DNA from: Chryseobacterium populi
Lineage (GTDB): Bacteria > Bacteroidota > Bacteroidia > Flavobacteriales > Weeksellaceae
DNA: 64,000 nt
Direction of reading: 5' to 3'
Assembly: GCF_000282115.1 (NCBI RefSeq)
Contig: NZ_AKJY01000014.1
Span: forward strand, 272,919 to 336,918
Within the stretch, counting starts at the first letter, position 1. The number at the start of each line of letters is the position of its first letter. The position numbers and the translations under genes are program-made. The notes beneath the pieces are model-generated. The model saw nothing but the letters and a program-made list of their open reading frames with translations. It did no database searches and was not told the origin of the DNA. This document shows, in pieces, positions 1 to 7,958 of this stretch.

Positions 1-7
1 CACAGTT

Positions 8-211
8 ATGGAATCTCATTGCTATAGGCTAGAAGTACGTCAAGTCATTGATTATATTTTTGAAAACGGCCCTAAAGTGCCAATTCCAGACGTGTGGAAG
101 AACAGGATTAGAGATGCTGGCAGATATCTTAGCGAAGAACAATTTTACCGCTATTCTAAACCTGCTATTTCACAAGAAGCAGAGAGATACAATAAAGGAC
201 CAAAAAGGTAA
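8..211 (+). CDS. Small hypothetical protein, possibly the 3' end of a longer gene
   Basis: A 67-residue frame ending in a lysine/arginine-rich tail (NKGPKR). The frame stays open to the left edge of the window with no stop, so the ATG at position 8 may be internal and the real gene may begin outside. I recognise no family. The protein is rich in charged and aromatic residues and has no signal peptide or membrane segment. It lies on the far side of the duplicated tRNA-Asp end at 757-781, so if that duplication is an attachment-site scar this gene would belong to the integrated element. Existence as a real coding sequence is only moderately likely. Confidence 0.4.
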   Translation: MESHCYRLEVRQVIDYIFENGPKVPIPDVWKNRIRDAGRYLSEEQFYRYSKPAISQEAERYNKGPKR

Positions 212-399
212 ATAACTGATTGAAGAATATTTAAGATTAATTTGTAGGTACTAGACAAAATAGTAAATAGTTGATCTTTAATTGGTGTAACACAGGTGGT
301 CTAATGATGCGGCTGTTGCAGAATGATTCCAGATTTGAATTTTAAAGATTTGAGTAATAGCAAACTAAGATAATAAATTAAGTAAATTGTATATATTTA

Positions 400-431
400 T
401 TGTTATTATAGACTAAAAGTTATATATTTGC
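400..431 (+). promoter_or_regulatory. Bacteroidota-type promoter without an open frame downstream
   Basis: A -33 TTG at 400-402 is followed after 20 bases by TATATTTGC at 423-431, a full match to the TAnnTTTGC -7 box. No protein gene follows for about 730 bases. The first recognisable items downstream are the tRNA remnants and tRNA-Asp, so it probably drives (or once drove) a tRNA transcript. Confidence 0.6.
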
Positions 432-573
432 ACTCGAAATCGAAACTAAAGAGTTCTTTGATTCCTTGTTGTAGAGGAGTTTTGCAGACAAAATATTATT
501 TCGGAAGGTTTTTTAACATTTGCTAATGATGATCGTGGCATTTTCATGGCAAAATTAGCTTAATAAGTTGAAA

Positions 574-627
574 GATCCCCGTGGTAAAGCATTTAAAGGA
601 TAGGTTCTAATCCCAAGGGGATCACCA
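574..627 (+). other. tRNA-like remnant lacking an anticodon arm
   Basis: Seven bases gatcccc (574-580) pair perfectly with ggggatc (617-623), followed by A and an encoded CCA (625-627), exactly as at the end of a tRNA. Just before lies ggttctaatccc, resembling a T-arm, and after the 5' stem lies gtggtaaagc, resembling part of a D-arm. Only 36 bases lie between the two acceptor halves, far too few for a full cloverleaf, so this is at best a deleted tRNA gene. It could also be a chance hairpin. Confidence 0.35.
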
Positions 628-756
628 GATATCCAAAAGCAAAATAGAGAGATCTAAAAAATGATTTTTGGAAAATGAGAAAAAAAACGTGGCAAGATCG
701 TGGCACTTTTGATTCTCAAATTTAAAAAGTCAATAAGAATACGGTTGTGAAGAAAT

Positions 757-781
757 GGGTTCAAATCCCGTCCGGATCGCA
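757..781 (+). repeat. Duplicated 3' end of tRNA-Asp (att-like scar)
   Basis: Bases 757-781 repeat the 3' end of the intact tRNA-Asp (864-888) with two differences in 25, and the last 16 bases (766-781 versus 873-888) are identical. The copy covers the T-loop, the 3' acceptor strand and the GCA end but lacks the rest of the tRNA. Integrases commonly leave such copies when an element inserts in a tRNA gene. A decayed tandem tRNA-Asp is the alternative. Confidence 0.6.
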
Positions 782-812
782 TATCAAATTTGATTGAAAC
801 TTCAGAACTACT

Positions 813-886
813 GATCCGGTAGTTCAGCTGGTTAGAATGCCGCCCTGTCACGGCGGAGGTCGCGGGTTCGAGTCCCGTCCGGATCG
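813..886 (+). tRNA. tRNA-Asp (anticodon GTC)
   Basis: A complete cloverleaf can be drawn. The acceptor stem gatccgg (813-819) pairs with ccggatc (879-885) and the discriminator G is at 886. The anticodon stem ccgcc/ggcgg (840-844/852-856) encloses the loop ctgtcac with anticodon GTC at 847-849. The T-arm contains gggttcgagtccc. The bases CA after 886 suggest that CCA is not fully encoded. A terminator follows directly. It is the only intact RNA gene I find in the window. Confidence 0.95.
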
Positions 887-899
887 CAATCAAACGTTA

Positions 900-929
900 A
901 ACCCTTCAATCGTATTGGAGGGTTTTTTG
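900..929 (+). terminator. Intrinsic terminator of tRNA-Asp
   Basis: acccttcaat and attggagggt form a 10-bp stem with one G-T pair around a 3-base loop, followed by a run of six T. Confidence 0.8.
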
Positions 930-1163
930 TTGCCATCAGAGGAGTTTCGGTTAAATTTCCGTTCAATCTATTTTTTAAAATCTAACAATTTTATTTTACT
1001 AATAAATTGATAATACTGTTTATAATTTCTTAGAATATGGTTATATTACCATAAATAATTAATGCCACCGTATTTTTACGGTATTTTTCTTAAACACTTT
1101 TATTATTCGTTTTTAGGTCTGATATTTGTACTGTCAAACCAAACGAAATGACCTTATTTATTT

Positions 1164-2198
1164 ATGAATAACATACTTGTGAGAAAAATTTTTTTATTTA
1201 CTCTTATTATCGCATTATTTTTAGTTTCATGTAAGAAGGAGATTGAAAAAATAAATGATACTTTAAACAATGATACCACTCAGACTGAAACTCAAGCTTC
1301 CAAAACGGATTCTATAAAAAAAGATTCTGTTGTGAAAAAAGAATCCGTGCCTCCCGCTATGCAGGAAAATGGTTTTTATAACGCTTTTGTCCTTCCGAAA
1401 GATAAAAAGCTCAGGGATTCATTATATGGGGTTTTCAGCAAAAAATATTCTGAAAAAGAACGTTATGCAATCTTAGCTTTAAACAGGCTGGATTCAAAAA
1501 ATAAATGGAATTCGGATACCTTGGTAGTTCCCGCCAAAATAGATACTACACTGATGTCTTATTCACCTTTTCCGATGCAGCTGGATGTACTGAGCGGGGT
1601 GAAGAAGTTTGTGATTTTTTCATATCCTATTCAGGCTTACGGGGTATATTCGAACGGAAGCCTTGTAAAATGGGGCCCAACAAGTATGGGAAAAAAAGCA
1701 GCACAGACTACCCGTGGTTTAACGTTTGCCAACTGGAAAAAGAAGTTATCTATTTCTACAGTGAGCAGTGAATGGAAATTGCCCTATAATTTCAATATTT
1801 TTAATAGTGGAGGCATCGGCTGGCATCAGTATGACCTTCCGGGTTACCCCGCATCACATTCATGTTTAAGATTATTGATGAAGGATGCCCAATGGCTGTA
1901 TTCTTACGCCGATACTTGGATTTTAAATCCGGGTGGAGCGACCACAAAAGCAAAAGGAACACCGGTAATGGTTTTCGGGGATTATAAATGGGGAGGAAGA
2001 AAACCCTGGAGAAAGCTTCTGGATGACCCGAATGCGAATAACATTTCCGTAGAAGAAATGACGAGGCTTATTGAACCGAATATTGAAAAAATTCTAAAAG
2101 AACAGGATAACAGAGACAAAGTGGCAGATTCCATTAAAGCTGCAAAAGCAGTTGAAATTCAGGAACCGGCTATTATACCGGAAGTTCCGGCTCCTTAA
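1164..2198 (+). CDS. L,D-transpeptidase (YkuD-type) lipoprotein
   Basis: Predicted cell-envelope enzyme that would cross-link peptidoglycan or attach partners to it through a catalytic cysteine. The N-terminus is a lipoprotein signal with lipobox LVSC (Cys23), followed by a low-complexity Thr/Ser/Lys linker to about residue 65. The catalytic motif is SHSCLRL around residues 231-237 (Cys234), preceded by a conserved His in GWHQYDLPG, which matches the YkuD pattern with Ser in place of the usual Gly before Cys. The C-terminal tail is rich in Pro, Ala and Glu. A near-consensus -7 box (GATATTTG, 1121-1128) lies upstream. The stop overlaps the stop of the convergent next gene by 4 bases. Family assignment is firm; the exact reaction is inferred. 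Confidence 0.85.
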   Translation: MNNILVRKIFLFTLIIALFLVSCKKEIEKINDTLNNDTTQTETQASKTDSIKKDSVVKKESVPPAMQENGFYNAFVLPKDKKLRDSLYGVFSKKYSEKERYAILALNRLDSKNKWNSDTLVVPAKIDTTLMSYSPFPMQLDVLSGVKKFVIFSYPIQAYGVYSNGSLVKWGPTSMGKKAAQTTRGLTFANWKKKLSISTVSSEWKLPYNFNIFNSGGIGWHQYDLPGYPASHSCLRLLMKDAQWLYSYADTWILNPGGATTKAKGTPVMVFGDYKWGGRKPWRKLLDDPNANNISVEEMTRLIEPNIEKILKEQDNRDKVADSIKAAKAVEIQEPAIIPEVPAP

Positions 2199-2719
2199 TT
2201 TTTCTTTTCAAACTGCAGGGTAGACTCTTCGGCAAATCTTCTCAATTTTTGCATTTCATCTTTGGCTTTGCTTTGCCCGAATCTTGCGGCAATATAAGTT
2301 GCGGCTATGCACGCCAGCATGATAAATGAAGCGCTTAAAGCCCATGGGAAATCGTTGCTTTTTATTTGCTTTTCCACATAAAACATCGTGAAAAAGGTCA
2401 TCCATAAAATAGAAAAAGAGAAATACAGAAACATAAAGAAAGTCCATACTGCTGAGCTGGGCCCGAATACACCTCTTATGACAATCTGATCATCTTCCTC
2501 TTCGGTGCGTAAAGATAACCTGGGCTTCCAGTAGGTATCATACTTTGTTTCTACACAAATGGTAGCAACCTCCTTATTGATATTCCCGGAAAACTCATCT
2601 TTATGCTCCCTAAGATAGTTTTTTAGGTTTTCAGCATATTCTTCCTTGGTGAGATGGGTAAACATCTTGAATCGTGGCCGTGTTCTTATTTTATCTAATG
2701 TGGTTTCTTCCGTTTGCAT
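2195..2719 (-). CDS. Conserved membrane protein with two transmembrane helices
   Basis: A 174-residue protein of unknown function. Residues 1-85 are hydrophilic and charged. Two hydrophobic helices follow (about 88-112, FGPSSAVWTFFMFLYFSF..., and about 125-145), and the C-terminus is a short charged amphipathic tail. It starts one base after the stop of the upstream protease gene on the same strand, so the two are almost certainly co-transcribed. No catalytic motif is visible. Confidence 0.75.
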   Translation of the reverse strand: MQTEETTLDKIRTRPRFKMFTHLTKEEYAENLKNYLREHKDEFSGNINKEVATICVETKYDTYWKPRLSLRTEEEDDQIVIRGVFGPSSAVWTFFMFLYFSFSILWMTFFTMFYVEKQIKSNDFPWALSASFIMLACIAATYIAARFGQSKAKDEMQKLRRFAEESTLQFEKKN

Positions 2720-2720
2720 A

Positions 2721-4049
2721 CTATTCCTGATAGGGTATTGGATCTTCTAATGTAAAGCTTAATGTCAATTCCTGGGTTTTTCTGTGAACAACCATTGTAA
2801 TGGTTCTGCCTTCAGACGATTTCATTAATTCAAGGATGCGCTCCAGGGTCATATCGGAGGTCCTTCGTCCGTTAATAGTAATAATCTGATCATCTTTTTT
2901 CAAACCTGCTTTATCGGCTGGTGAATCTTTTCTCACTCCTGCGATGGAAAATATGGGTTTCAGAACAAATTTATACTGTAGGTTATTATTAAGAACCTCT
3001 ACTTCACCTGATGCTTTATTTGTACTTTTAGCTGTTGCTATGCTGAATACATCTTTTTCCCACTGTAAACCATCCTGCTTAAAATCAAGGCCGCTCATAT
3101 TAAAATGGAAAGGATCATCATAATTTTTATTTTTTCTTAAATATAGTTTCTGATTCTTATAATCAAATGCTACCGTGAACCGGCGCATAATTTCACCACC
3201 TACAGAGCCTTTTCTGCCATCAACAATAGTAACATGCTGAATGGAAAATTCATCAGGCATTGCCGTAAGAGGTTTTTCAAATTTAAAATCCCCGATATAA
3301 AAATTATGAATTCTGCTCCTTTTACCATAAACATCACCATTAAAGCCTCTTCCTAAAAAATCATCGATATTGGGGCGGTTATATACAAAATTTTTGATAA
3401 GGTTTGGAAAGAGCCAGATAGGATCACTGTTTCCAAGATCTATCAGCAGCTTTGAGCTTTTCTTTTCATTCGTCATTTCCACATGAGCATGCATATAGGG
3501 CTTATTTCTTTCAATGGATATGGGAAACTCTTCAAATTTTTTTATTTTTTTTCTGAATAATTCAATATCATTATAGATGGTAATCCGTTTTGAGAGATAA
3601 TCGATAATTACCGGATGCTTTTTAAAAAAATGGTAGCCGATAATCCCGTTAACAGGAATTCCAACGTGGGAAGAAATATTAAATTCCTGATTGACAATAA
3701 TAAAAATACTGAATGAAGTGTTTGTGAAATCTTTTCCGATCTTTCCTACATTGTTGTCTGAACGGAAGCCATCAATACTGGTATTTCCACCTAATCCCGA
3801 AAATTTTATCTTTTCAAGGTTGCTTAGCTTTACTTCCTTATCCTCTAAACTGAAAATTGAGGTTTCTGCGACCCCCGTATCCAGCAAAAAGGTTAATTCT
3901 GCACCATTTACATTAACAGGAATAAAAATAAGATTGTTGATAAACTTAAAGGGAATCACTGTTTTTTTAGCATTCTTTATTTCAAAGGAATTTTGGGCAT
4001 TAAAAAAAATGCTTAAAAATAAAAACCAAATAAAATGCCTGAATTTCAT
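2721..4049 (-). CDS. Secreted retropepsin-like aspartyl protease with PDZ domain
   Basis: The N-terminus is a signal peptide ending near FFNAQ. The first half carries the aspartyl protease motif FLLDTGVAETSIF (DTG near residue 58) and a second half-site LLIDLGNSDPIW near residue 204, where Gly of the usual DxG is kept as DLG. The C-terminal 80 residues form a PDZ domain (SPADKAGLKKDDQIITING). Such two-lobed protease/PDZ proteins are common in Bacteroidota envelopes, and the substrate is unknown. It is the first gene of a two-gene unit with the membrane protein at 2195-2719. Confidence 0.85.
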   Translation of the reverse strand: MKFRHFIWFLFLSIFFNAQNSFEIKNAKKTVIPFKFINNLIFIPVNVNGAELTFLLDTGVAETSIFSLEDKEVKLSNLEKIKFSGLGGNTSIDGFRSDNNVGKIGKDFTNTSFSIFIIVNQEFNISSHVGIPVNGIIGYHFFKKHPVIIDYLSKRITIYNDIELFRKKIKKFEEFPISIERNKPYMHAHVEMTNEKKSSKLLIDLGNSDPIWLFPNLIKNFVYNRPNIDDFLGRGFNGDVYGKRSRIHNFYIGDFKFEKPLTAMPDEFSIQHVTIVDGRKGSVGGEIMRRFTVAFDYKNQKLYLRKNKNYDDPFHFNMSGLDFKQDGLQWEKDVFSIATAKSTNKASGEVEVLNNNLQYKFVLKPIFSIAGVRKDSPADKAGLKKDDQIITINGRRTSDMTLERILELMKSSEGRTITMVVHRKTQELTLSFTLEDPIPYQE

Positions 4050-4162
4050 TTACTGAATTTAGTGAAATTATTGTTACAAAAAATAAAAAACATTCTCTGA
4101 TTTGAGAATGTTTAAGTATTTTGTAAAGAATTTGCCTGAATGTTTTGTTTTTTGTAATTTAA

Positions 4163-4801
4163 TTATTTCGAAAAAAAATCCATCAGATCAATATAATTTT
4201 TTTGATTCACCCCGTGTCCGCTCATATACTCCCTGAAAGTAAAATAACAACTCAGGTCATACAGTAAATCAGCAGCTTTTCTACCCCATTCTAAAGGAAT
4301 GACAGCATCATCTGTTCCGTGGGATACAAAAAAACGAAGTTTTTCCAGTTTCTTTTTATCTTTCACAATATCACCTAAAATCTTTTGTTCAGGGTAACTG
4401 CTTAAACAGGCCACATAACTGAATAATTCAGGATGCTTCAATGCCAGTGCATAGCATAGAATTCCTCCCTGGCTGAATCCGCACAGATGGGTCTTACTTT
4501 CCGTTAAACCATAATGATTGATGATTTTCAGTATATTTTCCAGGATGGCATTCAAAGATGCATTCGCCTGATCAACATCAATAAACTTTTCAGGATTATT
4601 GAAATCAATATTAAACCAGGAATAACCCTCAAATTGAGTGTCTCCCGGGGCTCTGAAGCTTACAAGAATCCAGTCGGCAGGAAGTGTTTCTCTGAAACTG
4701 AAAAGGTCCTGTTCGTTACTTCCGTATCCGTGAAGCATAAAAAGTATAGGAGTATTGGGTGTAATATTTTCGGGTTCCCTGACTAAATAATCTAAATTCA
4801 T
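4163..4801 (-). CDS. Alpha/beta hydrolase of the phospholipase/carboxylesterase family
   Basis: A 212-residue esterase. The nucleophile elbow is GFSQG, the acid lies in SHGTDDAVIP and the histidine in SGHGV, giving a complete Ser-Asp-His triad in the expected order. The oxyanion region is LHGYGSNEQDL. The open frame extends 13 codons further upstream, but I place the start at 4801: the box TATCTTTG lies just before it, so the transcript would begin at or very near this ATG, and the protein fold begins there (MNLDYLV). No signal peptide, so likely cytoplasmic. The substrate is not predictable. Confidence 0.85.
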   Translation of the reverse strand: MNLDYLVREPENITPNTPILFMLHGYGSNEQDLFSFRETLPADWILVSFRAPGDTQFEGYSWFNIDFNNPEKFIDVDQANASLNAILENILKIINHYGLTESKTHLCGFSQGGILCYALALKHPELFSYVACLSSYPEQKILGDIVKDKKKLEKLRFFVSHGTDDAVIPLEWGRKAADLLYDLSCYFTFREYMSGHGVNQKNYIDLMDFFSK

Positions 4802-5025
4802 AGAACAAAGATAAATAATAATCAGATGGTAAAATCTCAAAAATCTGAATTTTTTTTTGTGTTAAAAAATTGTGAAGGATATTTTTAATTTCCCCTAAAT
4901 AAGCCGGTTAATCAAAATATTATTTTCGTAAAAACCTGGATATATAGGTTTTATTGATTTGATATTATTTGGAAATTTTTGTTGGAAATTTTTCATAAAA
5001 GTTATTTTTATATTGATAAAAAACC

Positions 5026-5033
5026 TATATTTG
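5026..5033 (+). promoter_or_regulatory. -7 box of the lipoprotein gene at 5059
   Basis: TATATTTG matches TAnnTTTG 26 bases before the ATG at 5059. A GGAG at 5053-5056 is one of the few clear Shine-Dalgarno-like sequences here. Confidence 0.5.
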
Positions 5034-5058
5034 AAACATTAAAAATCTATTTGGAGAA

Positions 5059-5490
5059 ATGAAGCAATTTTACAAATCTAAAAGTTTACTAAGACTTTCT
5101 TTTTTATTCATCGTATTATTTTCAGTAGTTTCTGTAGCTAATTCTTGTAAGGATGACGATGATGAAGAATTTACAGATCATATGGTACAATTTGAGGTGA
5201 AAGGTTCTCAGAATGTAGTTCCTAAAACCATCGTAACTCAGGTTGGAACCAGCCAGAATACAATGTATAACACGGTTCAGACACCTATAACCTATCCTTG
5301 GACAAGTGGAGAGTTTTTTGTTAACTCAAGTCAGTCCCAGTTGAATCTTGCAGCTAATGCAGAACTTCCGAATGCTGATTCTGAACTGATCGTTACGATT
5401 TGGATCGATGGTGAAGTTGCCAAAACAGATACGGTTACCGGAGCTGGAGTAAAAAGTGCTGCAGTAGCCCACAGTTTCCTGGAATTATAA
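5059..5490 (+). CDS. Small predicted lipoprotein of unknown function
   Basis: 143 residues. The signal sequence ends in a lipobox-like VANSC (Cys30) followed by an acidic stretch KDDDDEE, the kind of sequence reported to steer Bacteroidota lipoproteins to the surface. The rest is about 110 residues of probable beta structure with many Thr, Val and Asn. No known domain recognised. It is a single-gene unit with its own promoter and a very strong terminator. Confidence 0.8.
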   Translation: MKQFYKSKSLLRLSFLFIVLFSVVSVANSCKDDDDEEFTDHMVQFEVKGSQNVVPKTIVTQVGTSQNTMYNTVQTPITYPWTSGEFFVNSSQSQLNLAANAELPNADSELIVTIWIDGEVAKTDTVTGAGVKSAAVAHSFLEL

Positions 5491-5500
5491 AAAGCAAAAT

Positions 5501-5546
5501 TAAATACACAAAAAAACCGCTGGAAAGCGGTTTTTTTGTGTATTTA
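5501..5546. terminator. Perfect 20-bp-arm bidirectional terminator hairpin
   Basis: Two perfectly complementary 20-base arms (5501-5520 and 5527-5546) enclose the 6-base loop TGGAAA. The stem has a GC core (ccgc/gcgg) and seven A/T pairs, so it reads as a terminator in either direction. Confidence 0.85.
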
Positions 5547-5742
5547 ATTTCAGTCAACAGAGATCAAATTTTTCTTAATTTTTGTAAATATCAGCAATAA
5601 TTTCTTTATTTTTTTATTTGAAGTTATTTTTATCCGTTGACTTTGATTAAGTTTATACATAATGGTGTTAAATTATCTTTTTATTTAAAATTCAGGAATA
5701 AAATTAAGTATATTAGAATGTTAATTTTAGTTTGAAAAATAG

Positions 5743-7428
5743 ATGTGGAAAAGAATAACGGTATTGATATTTTTAATTGCATTTTCTTCTGTATTTCCGC
5801 AGAACCAACAAGATATACAAGCTTACAAAGATAAATTCTTTATCTATCAGAAAATAGGAACAGACAGTGCTTTAGTGTATGTAAATAAAATTTTTGCTTC
5901 TAAAAATAATGCTGATCTGGCATTTGCCTATGCTGCAAAAAGATACTTATTGACGATTACCGGAAAAGAAAATGCCACTCAAGGTTATCTTGCAAAAATT
6001 AATGCGTATTTAAAAAAAGTTCCGGAAACAGAAGAAAATTATGTGAGTTTATCCCATATACACAATATTCTCGGGAATACTGATATGGCAAACGGATCTC
6101 CTAATGAGGCATTAAAAAAATTTATAAAGGCTGACTCTTTTGCACAAAAAAATAATGATATCCGGCAGCATATAAAAATCAAAGGAAATATTGCCTATGT
6201 AAAACTTAATATAAAACAAACGGATGATGCTATTTCAGAAACTAAGGAAGTACTTGAGCTTTTGGGAAAGAATAAGCATTTATATGAAAAAGAAAATTTT
6301 GAAATAATTTATAACAACCTGTTTTCCAATTTAGGCCACCTTTATTCCGATAAATATATCTCAGATCCGGATAAGAATAAAAAATATGCAGACAGTGCCC
6401 TGCAGAATTTTTACCAACTGCTTCGTTCTACAAAAGATAAGAAACTGTTGGCTGGGACTTATTTAAAACTGGGGACATTAAACAATAAGAAGAAAAATTA
6501 CCCGGAAGCATCCGGATATTATCTGAAAAGCTTAGATCTCTATACTTCTCTGCAACTTAAAGATGAGATTCTTAATCTTAAGTATAATTTGGGAGTGAAT
6601 TACTATGAGTTGGATGAATATATGAAATCAAAGCAGAGTTTCCTGGAAATGTCCCATGCAATGGAGAAAGATTCATTGATAAATATAGATTATATTTTTA
6701 CCCAGGATTATTTATCCAAAATTTATTTAAAGGAAGGAAAGGCAGATTCTGTAGAATTTTATAATAACAAATTCATTGACCTGTACCAGAAGAATTCTGA
6801 ATTGGAAAAGAAAAATATAGCCAATATTTACAGGGAAATCAATTCCAAGAATTTGAATGAGGAGATCAATAAAAGCTCTTCTATACTTAGAAACCGTTTG
6901 TTTCTTATTATCGTATTGATTGTATTGATAGGCTGTATCTCAGGATATTTATTGCTTCAGATCCGGAAAAAGAAAAAAATAGAAACCAGGCTGGATGAAA
7001 TATTACTTCAGGTAAAGAACAGCAGTTTAAATAACCATCAGAGTAAAAGCAGTTTTACAATAAGTAATGAAAAAGAAGCGGAGATTATGGAGAAGCTGCT
7101 TGAGCTGGAAGACAAAAAGATCTATCTTAAAAATGAGTTTAACCAGGCCTATGCTGCAAAAAAACTGGGAACCAATACCACTTACCTTTCACAGACTATC
7201 AATAAATACATGAAGAAATCTTTCAGTGAATATACGAACGAATTAAGAATCAACTATATTCTAAAGGAATTGTCTGAAAATAAAAAACTGCGAAATTATA
7301 CTACCCAGGCGTTAGCGGATCTTGTAGGCTATAAAAGTGGAATTTCTTTTGCAAGAACGTTTAAAGAAAAAACGGGTGTTACCCCGTTTCAGTATATTGA
7401 GAAATTAAATGCAGAGAATTTATCCTGA
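5743..7428 (+). CDS. Membrane-anchored TPR regulator with AraC-type DNA-binding domain
   Basis: 561 residues. A signal peptide (to about VFPQ) is followed by a long helical region with TPR-like repeats to about residue 380, one transmembrane helix at about 385-407 (LFLIIVLIVLIGCISGYLL), a basic KKKK stop-transfer, and a C-terminal AraC-type HTH (about 475-555, ending GVTPFQYIEKLN). The layout suggests a one-component sensor with TPRs outside the inner membrane and the DNA-binding domain inside. It converges on the two small peptide genes, with a gap of only 12 bases to the nearer, so a functional link is possible but unproven. Target genes are unknown. Confidence 0.85.
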   Translation: MWKRITVLIFLIAFSSVFPQNQQDIQAYKDKFFIYQKIGTDSALVYVNKIFASKNNADLAFAYAAKRYLLTITGKENATQGYLAKINAYLKKVPETEENYVSLSHIHNILGNTDMANGSPNEALKKFIKADSFAQKNNDIRQHIKIKGNIAYVKLNIKQTDDAISETKEVLELLGKNKHLYEKENFEIIYNNLFSNLGHLYSDKYISDPDKNKKYADSALQNFYQLLRSTKDKKLLAGTYLKLGTLNNKKKNYPEASGYYLKSLDLYTSLQLKDEILNLKYNLGVNYYELDEYMKSKQSFLEMSHAMEKDSLINIDYIFTQDYLSKIYLKEGKADSVEFYNNKFIDLYQKNSELEKKNIANIYREINSKNLNEEINKSSSILRNRLFLIIVLIVLIGCISGYLLLQIRKKKKIETRLDEILLQVKNSSLNNHQSKSSFTISNEKEAEIMEKLLELEDKKIYLKNEFNQAYAAKKLGTNTTYLSQTINKYMKKSFSEYTNELRINYILKELSENKKLRNYTTQALADLVGYKSGISFARTFKEKTGVTPFQYIEKLNAENLS

Positions 7429-7440
7429 TTAAAATGGCCT

Positions 7441-7671
7441 TTATACGGAGGCGGAGCATGTCTGTGCACATTGGTCTGTGCAAATATTTGAAGAACAACA
7501 TTCATCTATCGGCATCTCCCAACAATGATCTACTGTTCCTGAACCATTACCATTATTGGTTCCGCCTCCACCAGGCCCATCACCCCCATCAAGAGAAAGC
7601 TGTCCGGCAATGATTGCTGACTGTTCTTTTCTGGTTAATTTTTTTAAGCTGTTTTTAAATTGTGTTTTCAT
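7441..7671 (-). CDS. Small GG-leader peptide, six cysteines (RiPP/bacteriocin-like precursor)
   Basis: 76 residues. The leader MKTQFKNSLKKLTRKEQSAI ends in IIAG at about residue 23, matching the Bacteroidota 'LKKL.R.E...I.GG' type seen in peptides annotated as bacteriocin-like. A glycine-rich linker (GGGGTNNGNGSG) is followed by a tail with six Cys at residues 50, 58, 59, 64, 68 and 72. It shares leader and linker with the next gene upstream (7746-7958) but not the tail. No modifying enzyme, peptidase-transporter or immunity gene is visible nearby. The six Cys could form disulfides or thioether links. Assignment as a natural-product precursor is inference; a small secreted protein of other role is possible. 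Confidence 0.7.
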   Translation of the reverse strand: MKTQFKNSLKKLTRKEQSAIIAGQLSLDGGDGPGGGGTNNGNGSGTVDHCWEMPIDECCSSNICTDQCAQTCSASV

Positions 7672-7745
7672 ATTGATTCTTTTTAATTTTTATTTGAAAA
7701 GTTTAGCTGGCAGATTTCTTCATTGCTTCAGGCATATTCATCTAT

Positions 7746-7958
7746 TTAGACTTCTGAATTCTGGACGGGTAAACAATCTGGTTCTGTTGTAGGGTAGAAA
7801 CAGCGTAAAGTGACATTTCCAGAGCCACTGCCATTATTGGTACCTCCGCCTCCGTTACCGTAAACAGGATCGTTAATTGCTGTTGTGTTTCCGGCAGTAA
7901 TTTTAAGCTGTTCTTTTCTCGGTAATTTTTTTAAACCGGAGTTAAATTTTGTGTTCAT
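7746..7958 (-). CDS. Small GG-leader peptide, two cysteines (paralogue of the neighbour)
   Basis: 70 residues from the ATG at 7958. The longer open frame to 8048 would put 30 unrelated residues before the conserved leader, so I reject it. The leader MNTKFNSGLKKLPRKEQLKI ends in TAG, the linker contains GGGGTNNGSGSG, and the tail has Cys at 53 and 62. Leader and linker align closely with the 7441-7671 product, while the C-termini differ, which is typical of precursor families with fast-changing cores. It lies 74 bases upstream of its paralogue on the same strand, probably in one transcript. Confidence 0.7.
   Translation of the reverse strand: MNTKFNSGLKKLPRKEQLKITAGNTTAINDPVYGNGGGGTNNGSGSGNVTLRCFYPTTEPDCLPVQNSEV

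Larger units (their letters stand above)
212..812. other. Non-coding stretch with promoter and tRNA remnants
   Basis: About 600 bases without a convincing gene. It holds a good promoter at 400-431, a tRNA-like remnant at 574-627 and a duplicated tRNA-Asp 3' end at 757-781, all on the plus strand and pointing to the intact tRNA-Asp. I see nothing else in it. Confidence 0.6.

Noticed and set aside
654..893. 79-codon minus-strand open frame over the tRNA region
   Set aside because: It is the antisense of tRNA-Asp and its duplicate; frames of this kind (RTGLEPATSAVTGRH) are a well-known annotation artefact.
1505..1771. 88-codon plus-strand frame inside the L,D-transpeptidase gene
   Set aside because: It lies entirely within the transpeptidase in another frame and has no family match.
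3691..4056. 121-codon plus-strand frame over the aspartyl protease
   Set aside because: Antisense shadow of a gene with a signal peptide and conserved DTG and PDZ motifs.
7556..7792. Plus-strand open frame over the peptide genes
   Set aside because: It overlaps two clear minus-strand leader-peptide genes and has no family features.
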